DNA from: Rouxiella sp. WC2420
Lineage (GTDB): Bacteria; Pseudomonadota; Gammaproteobacteria; Enterobacterales; Enterobacteriaceae
DNA length: 64,000 nt
Assembly: GCF_041200025.1 (NCBI RefSeq)
Contig: NZ_CP165628.1
Span: forward strand, 124,001 to 188,000
Reading direction: 5' to 3'
Of the stretch, positions 1 through 7,388 are shown one piece after another (the stretch's first letter is position 1; each line of letters starts with the position of its first letter). The notes under the pieces were generated by a model. That model ran no database searches and was not told the origin of the DNA. It worked only from the letters and a program-made list of their open reading frames with translations. Both the position numbers and the translations under genes were made by a program.

Positions 1-791
1 ATAATCACCAGCTGCTTTAACTCATCGACGGCACAAAGCAGCGTTTTCTCCTGCTGCAAATTACGTAAAACGTGGATCCCGCTCAGTGCACCCCCGGGCA
101 GTTCAGGGCGTTTAGGCGATCCACCGGTCGCAATCAGCAATTTTTTGAAAGACACGTGCTGCTGGTTGGCCAGAAGCAGTTTTTTCTTTTTGCGATCAAT
201 GCTGGTGACCGTGCTGACGATACGTTGCACGTTTTTTTTGCCAAAGGCGTCATCGTCGAGCAAGGAGGGAACGTCAGAGACATCCATGCTGCCGTCGGGC
301 ACAAATTTAGTCAGTGCGGTACGATCGTATGCGGCATTTTTTTCCTGATCGATAACCACGATTCTGCCGTGATAACCACTTTCTTCAAGGGTGCTCAGCG
401 CGGCACTACCCGCTGCACCCGAACCCAGAATGACTATCTGATCGCTGTCATCACCGGCTTGCAGGTGAGTATGCTGACTCACTCCATCAGGGTCGACCAT
501 CACCACTCCGCCGCTGATTTTCACCGCGTACTGTTTTAAACCTTCGAGCGCAGGTGGCTGCTCCAGGCTGCCATCGTTAAGATCAAACACGGCTTTGTGC
601 CAAGGGCAAACCAGTTTACCTTCACACACAGCGCCCTCGGCCAGTGGCGCACCTGCATGCGGGCAATTTGCCTGATACGCATGCACGCTGTCGTCCTGAC
701 GGACCAGCACGATTTTGGTGTCGTCGATTTCTACCTGTTTAAGCTGATTGTTCTCCAGCTCCGAGAGCTTGATTGCTTTTTTAAATGCCAC
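1..791 (-). CDS. Rieske [2Fe-2S]/FAD-dependent ferredoxin reductase-like protein (3' part outside the window)
   Basis: About 263 codons are visible; the gene runs off the left edge. The N-terminal 100 residues form a Rieske domain with C43-x-H45 and C62-x2-H65 ligands. A second domain starts with a dinucleotide-binding GSGAAG at 123-128 and has a later LLIATGGSP strand, as in AIF/ferredoxin-reductase flavoproteins. Proteins of this fused type pass electrons from NAD(P)H through FAD to a Rieske centre; the physiological partner is unknown. The start is GTG at 791, preceded by AAGGAG at good spacing. The nearby ATG at 796 is out of frame with the Rieske domain. The gene stands alone on the minus strand with a 16-bp palindrome about 95 bp upstream. 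Confidence 0.85.
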   Translation of the reverse strand, partial: MAFKKAIKLSELENNQLKQVEIDDTKIVLVRQDDSVHAYQANCPHAGAPLAEGAVCEGKLVCPWHKAVFDLNDGSLEQPPALEGLKQYAVKISGGVVMVDPDGVSQHTHLQAGDDSDQIVILGSGAAGSAALSTLEESGYHGRIVVIDQEKNAAYDRTALTKFVPDGSMDVSDVPSLLDDDAFGKKNVQRIVSTVTSIDRKKKKLLLANQQHVSFKKLLIATGGSPKRPELPGGALSGIHVLRNLQQEKTLLCAVDELKQLVI

Positions 792-884
792 GACATGCTC
801 CTTATCTTTTCTGTGTGGTTGTTTATTCAACAAAGACCCTACAAAAAGCAGGACAGTATTAAGCCTAGCAGTCATGCCGAGGTA

Positions 885-900
885 TGCCACGCTAGTGGCA
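885..900. promoter_or_regulatory. 16-bp palindrome upstream of the Rieske/FAD gene
   Basis: TGCCAC-GCTA-GTGGCA is a perfect inverted repeat 94 bp upstream of the GTG start at 791 and just beyond the 3' end of the LysR gene. It has no T tract, so an operator is more likely than a terminator. The binding protein is unknown. Confidence 0.35.
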
Positions 901-950
901 GGGATTAGGAGGAATCGGAAGCGGTGGAGAAAATTCGTTTCTTAAACAGC

Positions 951-1856
951 TTATTGCTGCAGCCGTTGTTGCAATAGATCGACAAAACTGGAGACTGCCT
1001 TAGGCAGGGTTCGGCCTGCAAGGGTGTGCAGTTCCATGTTTAAAGAATTCATATCACGATCAGAAATGGGGATTGCCACCAGTTTGTAGGTTTCAAGATA
1101 GTGTCGAACCAATAATTCAGTGGAAAAAATGATCCCGCCATTCAAACTGGCAAAAGATAGCAGCGAGATCATCGACGTTGTGGTGAAAGTTGGCTCAATG
1201 AGTAAACCCTGGCGACTGCAGCAGGCATCAATCACGCTGCGCATCATGATTTCACGCGTCGGCATGCCCAGTGAGTAACCTGCAAGCTGTGAGAGGCGCA
1301 AACTCTGCTTTCCAGCCAACGGATGTGCCTGATTCATGACTGCATAAATCGGCGCGCTTCGGCGACACTGCACGTTGATATTTGGCTCGGGCGTTTGACT
1401 AAAAGTCAGGCCGATATCGGTTTCCCCTTCGAGAAGCCGCCGGGTAACTTCTTTAGCATTGACCACATCAAGATGAAAATGAATGCCGGTGTAACGCTCA
1501 CGGAATTCGCTAATCGCCTGCGGCAGAAAATCGATCGAAAATCCGGTGGTGCTGGCCATTCGCACCTCGCCGCGCCTCATACCCTGTAATTCTATGATTT
1601 CATTGCTGACGCGCTCGGTTTCGAGCTGATTTTTGAATGCATAGGCGGCCAACAGCTCGCCTGCGGCGCTGGGGATCATGCCGCGCTTGCGTCGTTCAAA
1701 CAGCTGAGTATTCAGGCTGGCTTCGAGTCCGCTGATTTGGCGGCTGATGGCAGAACCGGCAACGTTTAGTTTAATGGCTGCCTCACTAATCGACCCGCAG
1801 CGCACAACTTCCAGAAAATAGCGGATGGCCGTGTCCTGAAGAATACGTGAGCTCAT
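951..1856 (-). CDS. LysR-family transcriptional regulator
   Basis: 301 residues, normal LysR length. The N-terminal winged helix reads IRYFLEVVRCGSISEAAIKLNVAGSA and is followed by a periplasmic-binding-like effector domain from about residue 90. It is divergent from the MFS/amidase/RidA/dehydrogenase operon that starts at 2043, and the 186-bp gap holds two palindromes, so it most likely controls that operon and itself. The effector is unknown; an amide or amino acid would fit the neighbours. Confidence 0.88.
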   Translation of the reverse strand: MSSRILQDTAIRYFLEVVRCGSISEAAIKLNVAGSAISRQISGLEASLNTQLFERRKRGMIPSAAGELLAAYAFKNQLETERVSNEIIELQGMRRGEVRMASTTGFSIDFLPQAISEFRERYTGIHFHLDVVNAKEVTRRLLEGETDIGLTFSQTPEPNINVQCRRSAPIYAVMNQAHPLAGKQSLRLSQLAGYSLGMPTREIMMRSVIDACCSRQGLLIEPTFTTTSMISLLSFASLNGGIIFSTELLVRHYLETYKLVAIPISDRDMNSLNMELHTLAGRTLPKAVSSFVDLLQQRLQQ

Positions 1857-1875
1857 GAATGTGGGGCCTCAAAGT

Positions 1876-1912
1876 TTGCCGTTTCGGCAATGAAGTGTTC
1901 AAAAAGTTGAAC
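1876..1912. promoter_or_regulatory. Two adjacent palindromes, candidate LysR operator
   Basis: TTGCCG-TTT-CGGCAA at 1876-1890 and GTTCAA-AAAG-TTGAAC at 1897-1912 are both perfect inverted repeats. The second contains the T-N11-A spacing of LysR boxes. They lie 20-56 bp upstream of the lysR start and 130-167 bp before the divergent transporter gene, the usual place for an autoregulated LysR site. Confidence 0.5.
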
Positions 1913-2042
1913 TGGAAGTATGGCTGAGGGCTGGATAGGATGCAATCAGGCCTAAAAAGGTCAATTAATAATAAAATCATGCAGCATTGCTTGGGTCGAC
2001 TGTTAAATCAAAACGGGTTCTTATTTCATCCGCACGGAGAAA

Positions 2043-3272
2043 ATGAACATGGTAGATGCAGTTATTGATAAGACAGCAAAAGACAATAAGTATTGGGTAC
2101 TTGGCCTGCTTTACACCGCCTGGTGCATCGCATTTATCGACCGCGTAGTACTGAGTTTCAGCTCCCCGGCAATCGCCAAAGAGTTGAGTCTTTCACCTAC
2201 CGAAATTGGCCTGGTATTAAGTATATTTTATTTTGGTTTCTGGCTGATGCAACTGCCGGGCGGTTGGTTGGCTGACCGTTTTGGATCGAAAGTGATCGTG
2301 ATGATCGGCATCGGCTGTTGGTCGCTATTTACCTTGTTCACCGGCACGGCCTGGTCGCTGACTTCGCTACTGGCGATCCGTTTGCTATTTGGTATAGGCG
2401 AGGGGATTTTCCCGTCGGCGTCTATAAAAGGCGTGACCGAGAATTTCAGTCTGGAAGACAAGCCTAAAATGTCTTCTTTCCTGATGTCTTCCAATTATAT
2501 AGGCAGCATGCTTGCCCCACTGTTAATTGCGCCGTTATTAATTCATTTCGGCTGGCGTCACGTATTTATGATGATTGGCGGCCTCGGCATTCTATTTGTG
2601 CTGGTTTACGGCTGTACAGTCCGTCGCAAAGAAAGCACTACTCAGGCTCATCAACGCATGAACGGTGCCGACCTCAAAGAGCTACTCAGAAAACCTTTAA
2701 TGTGGAAACTGGCCGCCGTATGGTTTGGGCTTAGCCTGATTAATAAAGGGCTTGATTCATGGATGCCGATTTACCTGATGACCGAGCGCGGGATGAATCT
2801 TAAGGCTGTGGGAATTTTATTACCGATACCGTATTTGACCGCGGGCATTGCCACGATGATCGGCGGTTGGGTAATGATTAAATTCTTCGACGGTAAAGAA
2901 AAATACATGCTGATGGTGAGCGCCGCGCTGACTGCCTTTTTCCTCTATTTTATGTACAGCGCGCAGTCAATTTCGGCGGTGATCGCCGCTCAGGCCTGTG
3001 TCTATTTCTTTAAATCCTTTGTCTTTGCGGTGGCTATTGCCTTGCCCACTAAAATTCTGGCAGAAAAAATGGTCGGAACAGGGATCGGAATTATTAACTT
3101 TGGTGGTCAGGCTGCGGGTTTTGTTGCTCCTCTGGCGATCGGTATTTTAGTACAGCATTTTAGTTATTCCGCGGCGTTTCTATTCCTGATGGCTGCCGCC
3201 GCTTGCTCGGTAATTATCAGCGTGACCCTGCGCACACCGACCAGTAAACAGATTAAAGCAGGGCAGTTTTAA
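2043..3272 (+). CDS. MFS transporter, anion/sugar-acid symporter type (ACS family)
   Basis: 409 residues with twelve predicted membrane segments. It has the family signature IDRVVLSFSSPAIAKELSLSPTEIG in the first segment, the loop motif GGWLADRFGSK between TM2 and TM3, and GEGIFPSASIKGVTENF in TM4. ACS members import carboxylates such as galactonate, glucarate or phthalate with protons. As the first gene of an operon with amidase, RidA and an amino-acid dehydrogenase, it probably imports an amide or acyl-amino-acid substrate. A GGAG lies only 3 nt before ATG 2043 but 9 nt before ATG 2049, so 2049 may be the true start. Confidence 0.85.
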   Translation: MNMVDAVIDKTAKDNKYWVLGLLYTAWCIAFIDRVVLSFSSPAIAKELSLSPTEIGLVLSIFYFGFWLMQLPGGWLADRFGSKVIVMIGIGCWSLFTLFTGTAWSLTSLLAIRLLFGIGEGIFPSASIKGVTENFSLEDKPKMSSFLMSSNYIGSMLAPLLIAPLLIHFGWRHVFMMIGGLGILFVLVYGCTVRRKESTTQAHQRMNGADLKELLRKPLMWKLAAVWFGLSLINKGLDSWMPIYLMTERGMNLKAVGILLPIPYLTAGIATMIGGWVMIKFFDGKEKYMLMVSAALTAFFLYFMYSAQSISAVIAAQACVYFFKSFVFAVAIALPTKILAEKMVGTGIGIINFGGQAAGFVAPLAIGILVQHFSYSAAFLFLMAAAACSVIISVTLRTPTSKQIKAGQF

Positions 3273-3306
3273 TCCCGCTTAAGATGATTTTCGATAAGGA
3301 GATGTC

Positions 3307-4806
3307 ATGACCGAACTTTGCGATCTGTCGGCTACCGAAGCCCGCAGTATGATTGGGCAAAAAAAGATTTCACCCGTCGAGCTGACTGAGAGTTGCATCC
3401 GCCGTATTGAGCAGGTGAATCCGGCGATTAATGCGGTAGTCGCCCATGATTTCGACGCCGCCCGCCGCGCCGCGCGCCAACAGGAACAGGCAGTATTGCG
3501 TGGCGATGAGTTGGGTGCATTGCACGGTTTGCCGTTGGGCGTTAAAGACATGATCGACGCCGCTGGTTTACCGACCAGCTGCGGTAGCCTGTCGCGCAAG
3601 AATTTCATTCCGGAAAAAGATGAGCGGCTGGTCAGAGTGCTGCGCGAAGCCGGTGCCAACATTATTGGTAAAACCAACGTGCCTGAGTGGGGCGCGGGCG
3701 GTAACTCGCGTAACCCGGTCTACGGCACCACCGGCAATCCTTTTGATAACACTAAATCAGCAGCGGGATCGTCGGGTGGCTCGGCTGCGGGCCTGGCCAG
3801 CGGCATGTTCCCGATTGCCACCGGTTCTGATACCGGCGGCTCTTTGCGTAATCCCGCAGCGTTTAACGGCGTTGTTGGTTTTCGACCGACTGCAGGACTT
3901 ATTCCGGCCGAAAAACGTGGTACTGCCTGGTTACAAATTTCCACCCTCGGACCGATGGCGCGCACTGTGGAAGACGTGGCAACACTGTTTACCGTGATGA
4001 TGGGGGAAGACAAAAGCGATCCGCTTTCGCATACCGTTCACGGCCGACAGATGCGCAATGCCGCAGAATTTACCCCGATTGCACCGCTGGATTTATCCCG
4101 CCAGAGAGTGGCGCTGACCACTGATTTCGGTTTTGCGCCAACCGAAAAAGGCGTGGCAGAGACTTTTATTGATAAAACTAATCTTTTCAGTCATGTTTTC
4201 AAAAGCGCTGAATACGCCACCCCTGATTGCAGCGGCACTGACGAGGCGTTTGAAAAGATCCGCTCGCTGATGTTTTTGACCGGCACGCGCGAGCTTTATC
4301 AGCGTGATCCAAGCCAGGTCGGGGAAAATGTCAGACTCAACGTTGAAGAGGGGCTGCGCTATACCGCGCAGGACATCGCCCGTGGCCTGGATCTGCAAAC
4401 CCAGATTTATCGCCGCTGGCAGACCTTTTTTGATGATTATGATTTTATGCTCGCACCATCGGTGACTATCAGCCCGCGCGCCTGGACTGAGCTTTATCCT
4501 AAAGAAATCAACGGGCAGGCGACACGAACCTATTACCATTGGTTGGCGCTGGCCTATGCTTCGACCATTGGCGGCCTGCCTTCGATTTCCCTGCCGGTGG
4601 GCGTTGACGGTTACGGAATGCCTTTTGGTTTGCAAATCATCGGCCCACGGGGTGGCGATGTCGAACTGTTGCGCATGGCTTATGCGCTGCAAGAGCAGTT
4701 GAAAGACGATGCTAAAACTCGTCGGCCAGTGCCGAATATTGAAGGTCTTAAAACAACACGTCCGATCGCCGAGATGCCTGACTTTTATCTGCCGGTCGGC
4801 AATTAA
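3307..4806 (+). CDS. Amidase signature family hydrolase
   Basis: 499 residues, typical for the family. The Ser-cisSer-Lys triad is complete: K80 in LPLGVKD, cis-Ser S155 in AAGSSGGS and nucleophile S179 in GSDTGGSLR. Such enzymes hydrolyse a carboxylic amide to acid and ammonia; many are cytoplasmic aryl- or acyl-amidases. It follows the transporter by 34 bp with AAGGAG just upstream and is 21 bp before a ridA-type gene, so it is in the same operon. The substrate cannot be told from sequence; the neighbours suggest release of an amino acid or amine from an amide. Confidence 0.9.
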   Translation: MTELCDLSATEARSMIGQKKISPVELTESCIRRIEQVNPAINAVVAHDFDAARRAARQQEQAVLRGDELGALHGLPLGVKDMIDAAGLPTSCGSLSRKNFIPEKDERLVRVLREAGANIIGKTNVPEWGAGGNSRNPVYGTTGNPFDNTKSAAGSSGGSAAGLASGMFPIATGSDTGGSLRNPAAFNGVVGFRPTAGLIPAEKRGTAWLQISTLGPMARTVEDVATLFTVMMGEDKSDPLSHTVHGRQMRNAAEFTPIAPLDLSRQRVALTTDFGFAPTEKGVAETFIDKTNLFSHVFKSAEYATPDCSGTDEAFEKIRSLMFLTGTRELYQRDPSQVGENVRLNVEEGLRYTAQDIARGLDLQTQIYRRWQTFFDDYDFMLAPSVTISPRAWTELYPKEINGQATRTYYHWLALAYASTIGGLPSISLPVGVDGYGMPFGLQIIGPRGGDVELLRMAYALQEQLKDDAKTRRPVPNIEGLKTTRPIAEMPDFYLPVGN

Positions 4807-4827
4807 TTTACTTTAAGGAGCAACTTC

Positions 4828-5181
4828 ATGAGTATTCCTACCAATCTGCCTTTCTCGCCAATCCGCATCGTTGACGGCCTGGCCTATCTTTCCGGTGAAG
4901 TGGCGTTTGAAGCCGACGGCACTTTTGCTTCGAACGTCACTCAACAGACCGATACCATGATGGGTCGCGTCAAAGCTCGTTTGGAAGAAAATGGCCTTAG
5001 CCTGCAAGACGTATTTTCCTGCACCGTTTATTTGACCGACAAAGCCTATTTTGCCGAGTTTAATAAAGCCTATGCCCGCTGGTTTACTGCACCGTTGCCG
5101 GTCAGAACTACCGTGGAATCAGGGATGATGGCCGAAGGCGCGAAAATGGAAATTACGGTGATAGCAAAAATTCCAGCCTAA
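4828..5181 (+). CDS. RidA/YjgF-family enamine/imine deaminase
   Basis: 117 residues, close to standard RidA length, with the family core VDGLAYLSGEVAF, an LQDVFSCTVYLTD segment and the C-terminal VESGMMAEGAKMEI where RidA proteins carry the catalytic-site R and E region. RidA proteins hydrolyse reactive 2-imino acids to 2-oxo acids. The gene following it encodes an FAD amino-acid dehydrogenase, which makes exactly such imines, so the pair makes metabolic sense. A good AAGGAG precedes the start. Confidence 0.85.
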   Translation: MSIPTNLPFSPIRIVDGLAYLSGEVAFEADGTFASNVTQQTDTMMGRVKARLEENGLSLQDVFSCTVYLTDKAYFAEFNKAYARWFTAPLPVRTTVESGMMAEGAKMEITVIAKIPA

Positions 5182-5277
5182 TCGTCATTGTTTTTGGCGG
5201 TGAGAGGCGGCGTTTTACAGTGTCTCATCAAGCAAGTTTATGGAATTTGATGGCATGGTTTTATGGGGTCTGAAGGC

Positions 5278-6528
5278 ATGAAATACGATGTATTGGTGTT
5301 AGGCGCCGGAATGGTGGGCGTCAGTTGCGCCCTGCATTTACAGGCAAAAGGAAAATCGGTTGCGCTGTTTGACCGACAGGAAGCCGGGCAGGAAACCTCA
5401 TTTGGCAATGCCGGAATTATTCAGCGAGAAGCTGTGCGGCCTTACGGTTTTCCTCGGGCGTTGTCGGTGATTGGCACTGCCGCCACCAATCGTCGTCTCG
5501 ACGTGCGTTATCACGCCTCGGCGCTGCCACGCGTCGCTGGCCCTTTGTTACGCTATTTTAACCATTCGGCTCCGGCAGCTTATGAGAAAATTGCGGCAGA
5601 CTATGCCTCAATGATCGCCATGTCGATTGATACCCACGCCGATTTAATCAAGGCCGCACAGGCCGAGTCTCTGGTTGAAAAGCAGGGTTGGTTGATGCTG
5701 ATGCGCAGCCAGAAAAACCTTGAGGCTGCCTTTGCCGAGGCTGACACTCTGCAACGGGAGCATGGGGTAAATCATCGCAAATTGAATCAACAACAGCTGG
5801 CCGAACTGGAACCTGGCATTGCCAAAGGGCAGCTGGTGGGAGCAGTTCACTGGACTGATCCGTGGACGCTGCGCAGTCCTGGCGATCTGGTGAAAGCCTA
5901 TGCCGAGTTGTTTAATCGGCGCGGAGGCGAGATGCTGTTCGGCGATGCGTTAACCCTTGAGAAAACCGCTGCTGGCTGGCAGGTTCGCACGCGTGATGGC
6001 GAAACAGTGACGGCTGCCGAGGTAGTGATTGCGCTGGGGCCGTGGACCACCAAATTGACCGAACGTTTTGGCTTCGCACCGCCGATGTTCGTTAAACGCG
6101 GTTACCATATGCATTACGCTGCCTTGCCCGATCGCAAGCTAAACCATTGGGTACTGGATGAAGAGCGCGGCTATCTGATTGCGCCGATGAAAAACGGTTT
6201 ACGTTTAACGACCGGTGCTGAGCTGGCGCTGATTGACAGCCCGTCAACGCCGAAACAGTTAATCGACTGCGAGGCCATTGCTCGTGACCTGCTGCCGATT
6301 GGCGATCGCGTGGACCCGGAGCCGTGGAAAGGCGCACGACCTTGTATGCCTGACATGAAGCCAGTGATCGGTGCTGTGCCAGATGTGCCAGGAATGTGGT
6401 GCGCCTTTGGTCACGGCCATCAGGGATTCACTCTCGGGCCCGCTACCGGCGAGCTTTTAGCCGCGCTAATGACCGGCGAAAAACCGCAGATCGATATGCA
6501 GCCGTTTAGCGCCGGGAGAAGATTTTAG
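5278..6528 (+). CDS. FAD-dependent amino-acid dehydrogenase (DadA-like, DAO family)
   Basis: 416 residues. Rossmann motif VLVLGAGMVGVSCALHL at the N terminus, then a DAO-fold body, with a C-terminal GHGHQGFTLGPATGELLA typical of DadA/glycine-oxidase proteins. DadA-type enzymes oxidise D-amino acids to imino acids and pass electrons to the quinone pool. ATG 5278 starts directly at the flavin fold; an in-frame ATG at 5263 is possible. The 3' end overlaps the convergent GNAT gene by 4 bp, so the toxin-antitoxin pair was placed right against this operon. Last gene of the amidase operon. Confidence 0.85.
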   Translation: MKYDVLVLGAGMVGVSCALHLQAKGKSVALFDRQEAGQETSFGNAGIIQREAVRPYGFPRALSVIGTAATNRRLDVRYHASALPRVAGPLLRYFNHSAPAAYEKIAADYASMIAMSIDTHADLIKAAQAESLVEKQGWLMLMRSQKNLEAAFAEADTLQREHGVNHRKLNQQQLAELEPGIAKGQLVGAVHWTDPWTLRSPGDLVKAYAELFNRRGGEMLFGDALTLEKTAAGWQVRTRDGETVTAAEVVIALGPWTTKLTERFGFAPPMFVKRGYHMHYAALPDRKLNHWVLDEERGYLIAPMKNGLRLTTGAELALIDSPSTPKQLIDCEAIARDLLPIGDRVDPEPWKGARPCMPDMKPVIGAVPDVPGMWCAFGHGHQGFTLGPATGELLAALMTGEKPQIDMQPFSAGRRF

Positions 6529-7028
6529 ATTTTCTCAACAAGATTGAGACGAAGACTCGTCAAAGTAGCCATTAGCATCAATGGATCGAGCGGAGAAGAT
6601 TCGAAACCGAGGCTTTGGTAAAACTCTTTGGCATGACTATCAATTGCATGGATAACGAAGGCTCGTATGCCAATAGTTTCGGCAGCGGCTACGACTCTTA
6701 TGACGGCATCGCGAACCAATGCCCGACCTATTCCTCGTCTTTTGTGGCTGTTTGCCACAGCCAGACGTGCAAGGAAGACCACAGGGATCGGATTGGGCAT
6801 GTTGCGTTTTATATTTCCAGAACAGGAAAGGCTAGTCACCCCACCCGAGGCCAACGAATAAAAAGCCACGACTTTGCCGTTGTCACAAACGACATACGTT
6901 CTTGAAGCCCCACTAATTTGATTACTCTTTGCCCTTTTGTTTAACCATTCATTCAGGCTTGTTTCACCACAGTCAAAATCACTAAACCTATGCTGTTCCT
7001 TCAGCGGTAAGGGAGCATCCAATGTCAT
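6525..7028 (-). CDS. GNAT acetyltransferase toxin (TacT/AtaT-like)
   Basis: 167 residues, the size of aminoacyl-tRNA acetylating toxins. The N-terminal FDCGETSLNEWLNKRA is typical of this toxin class; the acetyl-CoA pyrophosphate loop is RRGIGRAL, followed by a C-terminal FYQSLGF with the conserved tyrosine. TacT/AtaT toxins acetylate charged tRNAs and stop translation. It lies 2 nt downstream of a DUF1778 ribbon-helix-helix antitoxin gene, the standard antitoxin-first order. Its last codons overlap the convergent dehydrogenase gene. Confidence 0.88.
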   Translation of the reverse strand: MTLDAPLPLKEQHRFSDFDCGETSLNEWLNKRAKSNQISGASRTYVVCDNGKVVAFYSLASGGVTSLSCSGNIKRNMPNPIPVVFLARLAVANSHKRRGIGRALVRDAVIRVVAAAETIGIRAFVIHAIDSHAKEFYQSLGFESSPLDPLMLMATLTSLRLNLVEKI

Positions 7029-7030
7029 AT

Positions 7031-7318
7031 TTATTCATCCCAAGGTGCTGGAGTGGCTAGTGTTTTCTGCAATGCTGGATTGATTTGTGCAGGAGCATCG
7101 AGCTGCACTATAAACTCTGCGTAGGCCTCTGGGTTAGCCATGATGACGGATTGATCCAACAATGCGAGCTGCGCCGCAGATTTTGCTGCATCAAGAATGA
7201 AATCAGTACGATTTTTACCTTTAATCTGCGCTGCCCGGTCGATGAGATCCCGGTCTTCTGCTTTGATGCGAAGGTTTAAAGCCTCTCGTTTATAAGGCTG
7301 TATATTTAATGACGGCAT
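7031..7318 (-). CDS. DUF1778 ribbon-helix-helix antitoxin (TacA-like)
   Basis: 95 residues. The N-terminal ribbon-helix-helix reads REALNLRIKAEDRDLIDRAA, followed by GKNRTDFILDAA, the hallmark of DUF1778 antitoxins; the C-terminal tail should wrap the toxin. It would bind DNA and the GNAT protein and repress its own operon. AGGAGG precedes the ATG, and this site lies inside an inverted repeat, see 7320-7348. Confidence 0.9.
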   Translation of the reverse strand: MPSLNIQPYKREALNLRIKAEDRDLIDRAAQIKGKNRTDFILDAAKSAAQLALLDQSVIMANPEAYAEFIVQLDAPAQINPALQKTLATPAPWDE

Positions 7319-7319
7319 G

Positions 7320-7348
7320 GATTGAGCCTCCTGATATTTGGCTCAATC
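7320..7348 (-). promoter_or_regulatory. Inverted repeat over the toxin-antitoxin ribosome-binding site
   Basis: GATTGAGCC and GGCTCAATC are perfect 9-bp arms around an 11-bp spacer, immediately before the antitoxin ATG. The AGGAGG lies across the inner arm and spacer, and the upstream arm overlaps the -10 box. It can act as operator DNA for the TacA-type antitoxin or as an RNA hairpin that hides the ribosome site. Confidence 0.6.
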
Positions 7349-7374
7349 ATAGCATCGTGTAATGTCATTGTCGT
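7346..7374 (-). promoter_or_regulatory. Promoter of the toxin-antitoxin operon
   Basis: On the minus strand ACGACA, 17 bp, TATGAT. The -10 box matches 5 of 6 consensus positions and overlaps the outer arm of the inverted repeat at 7320-7348, which fits autorepression. Confidence 0.5.
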
Positions 7375-7388
7375 TACGATATTGCTCA

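Noticed and set aside
72-945. Plus-strand open frames over the left edge
   Set aside because: They oppose the clear Rieske/FAD gene on the minus strand and have no protein-like features.
1925-1955. A GG-N10-GC pair upstream of the MFS gene as a sigma54 promoter
   Set aside because: Only the invariant dinucleotides match; the TGGCAC and TTGC contexts are absent.
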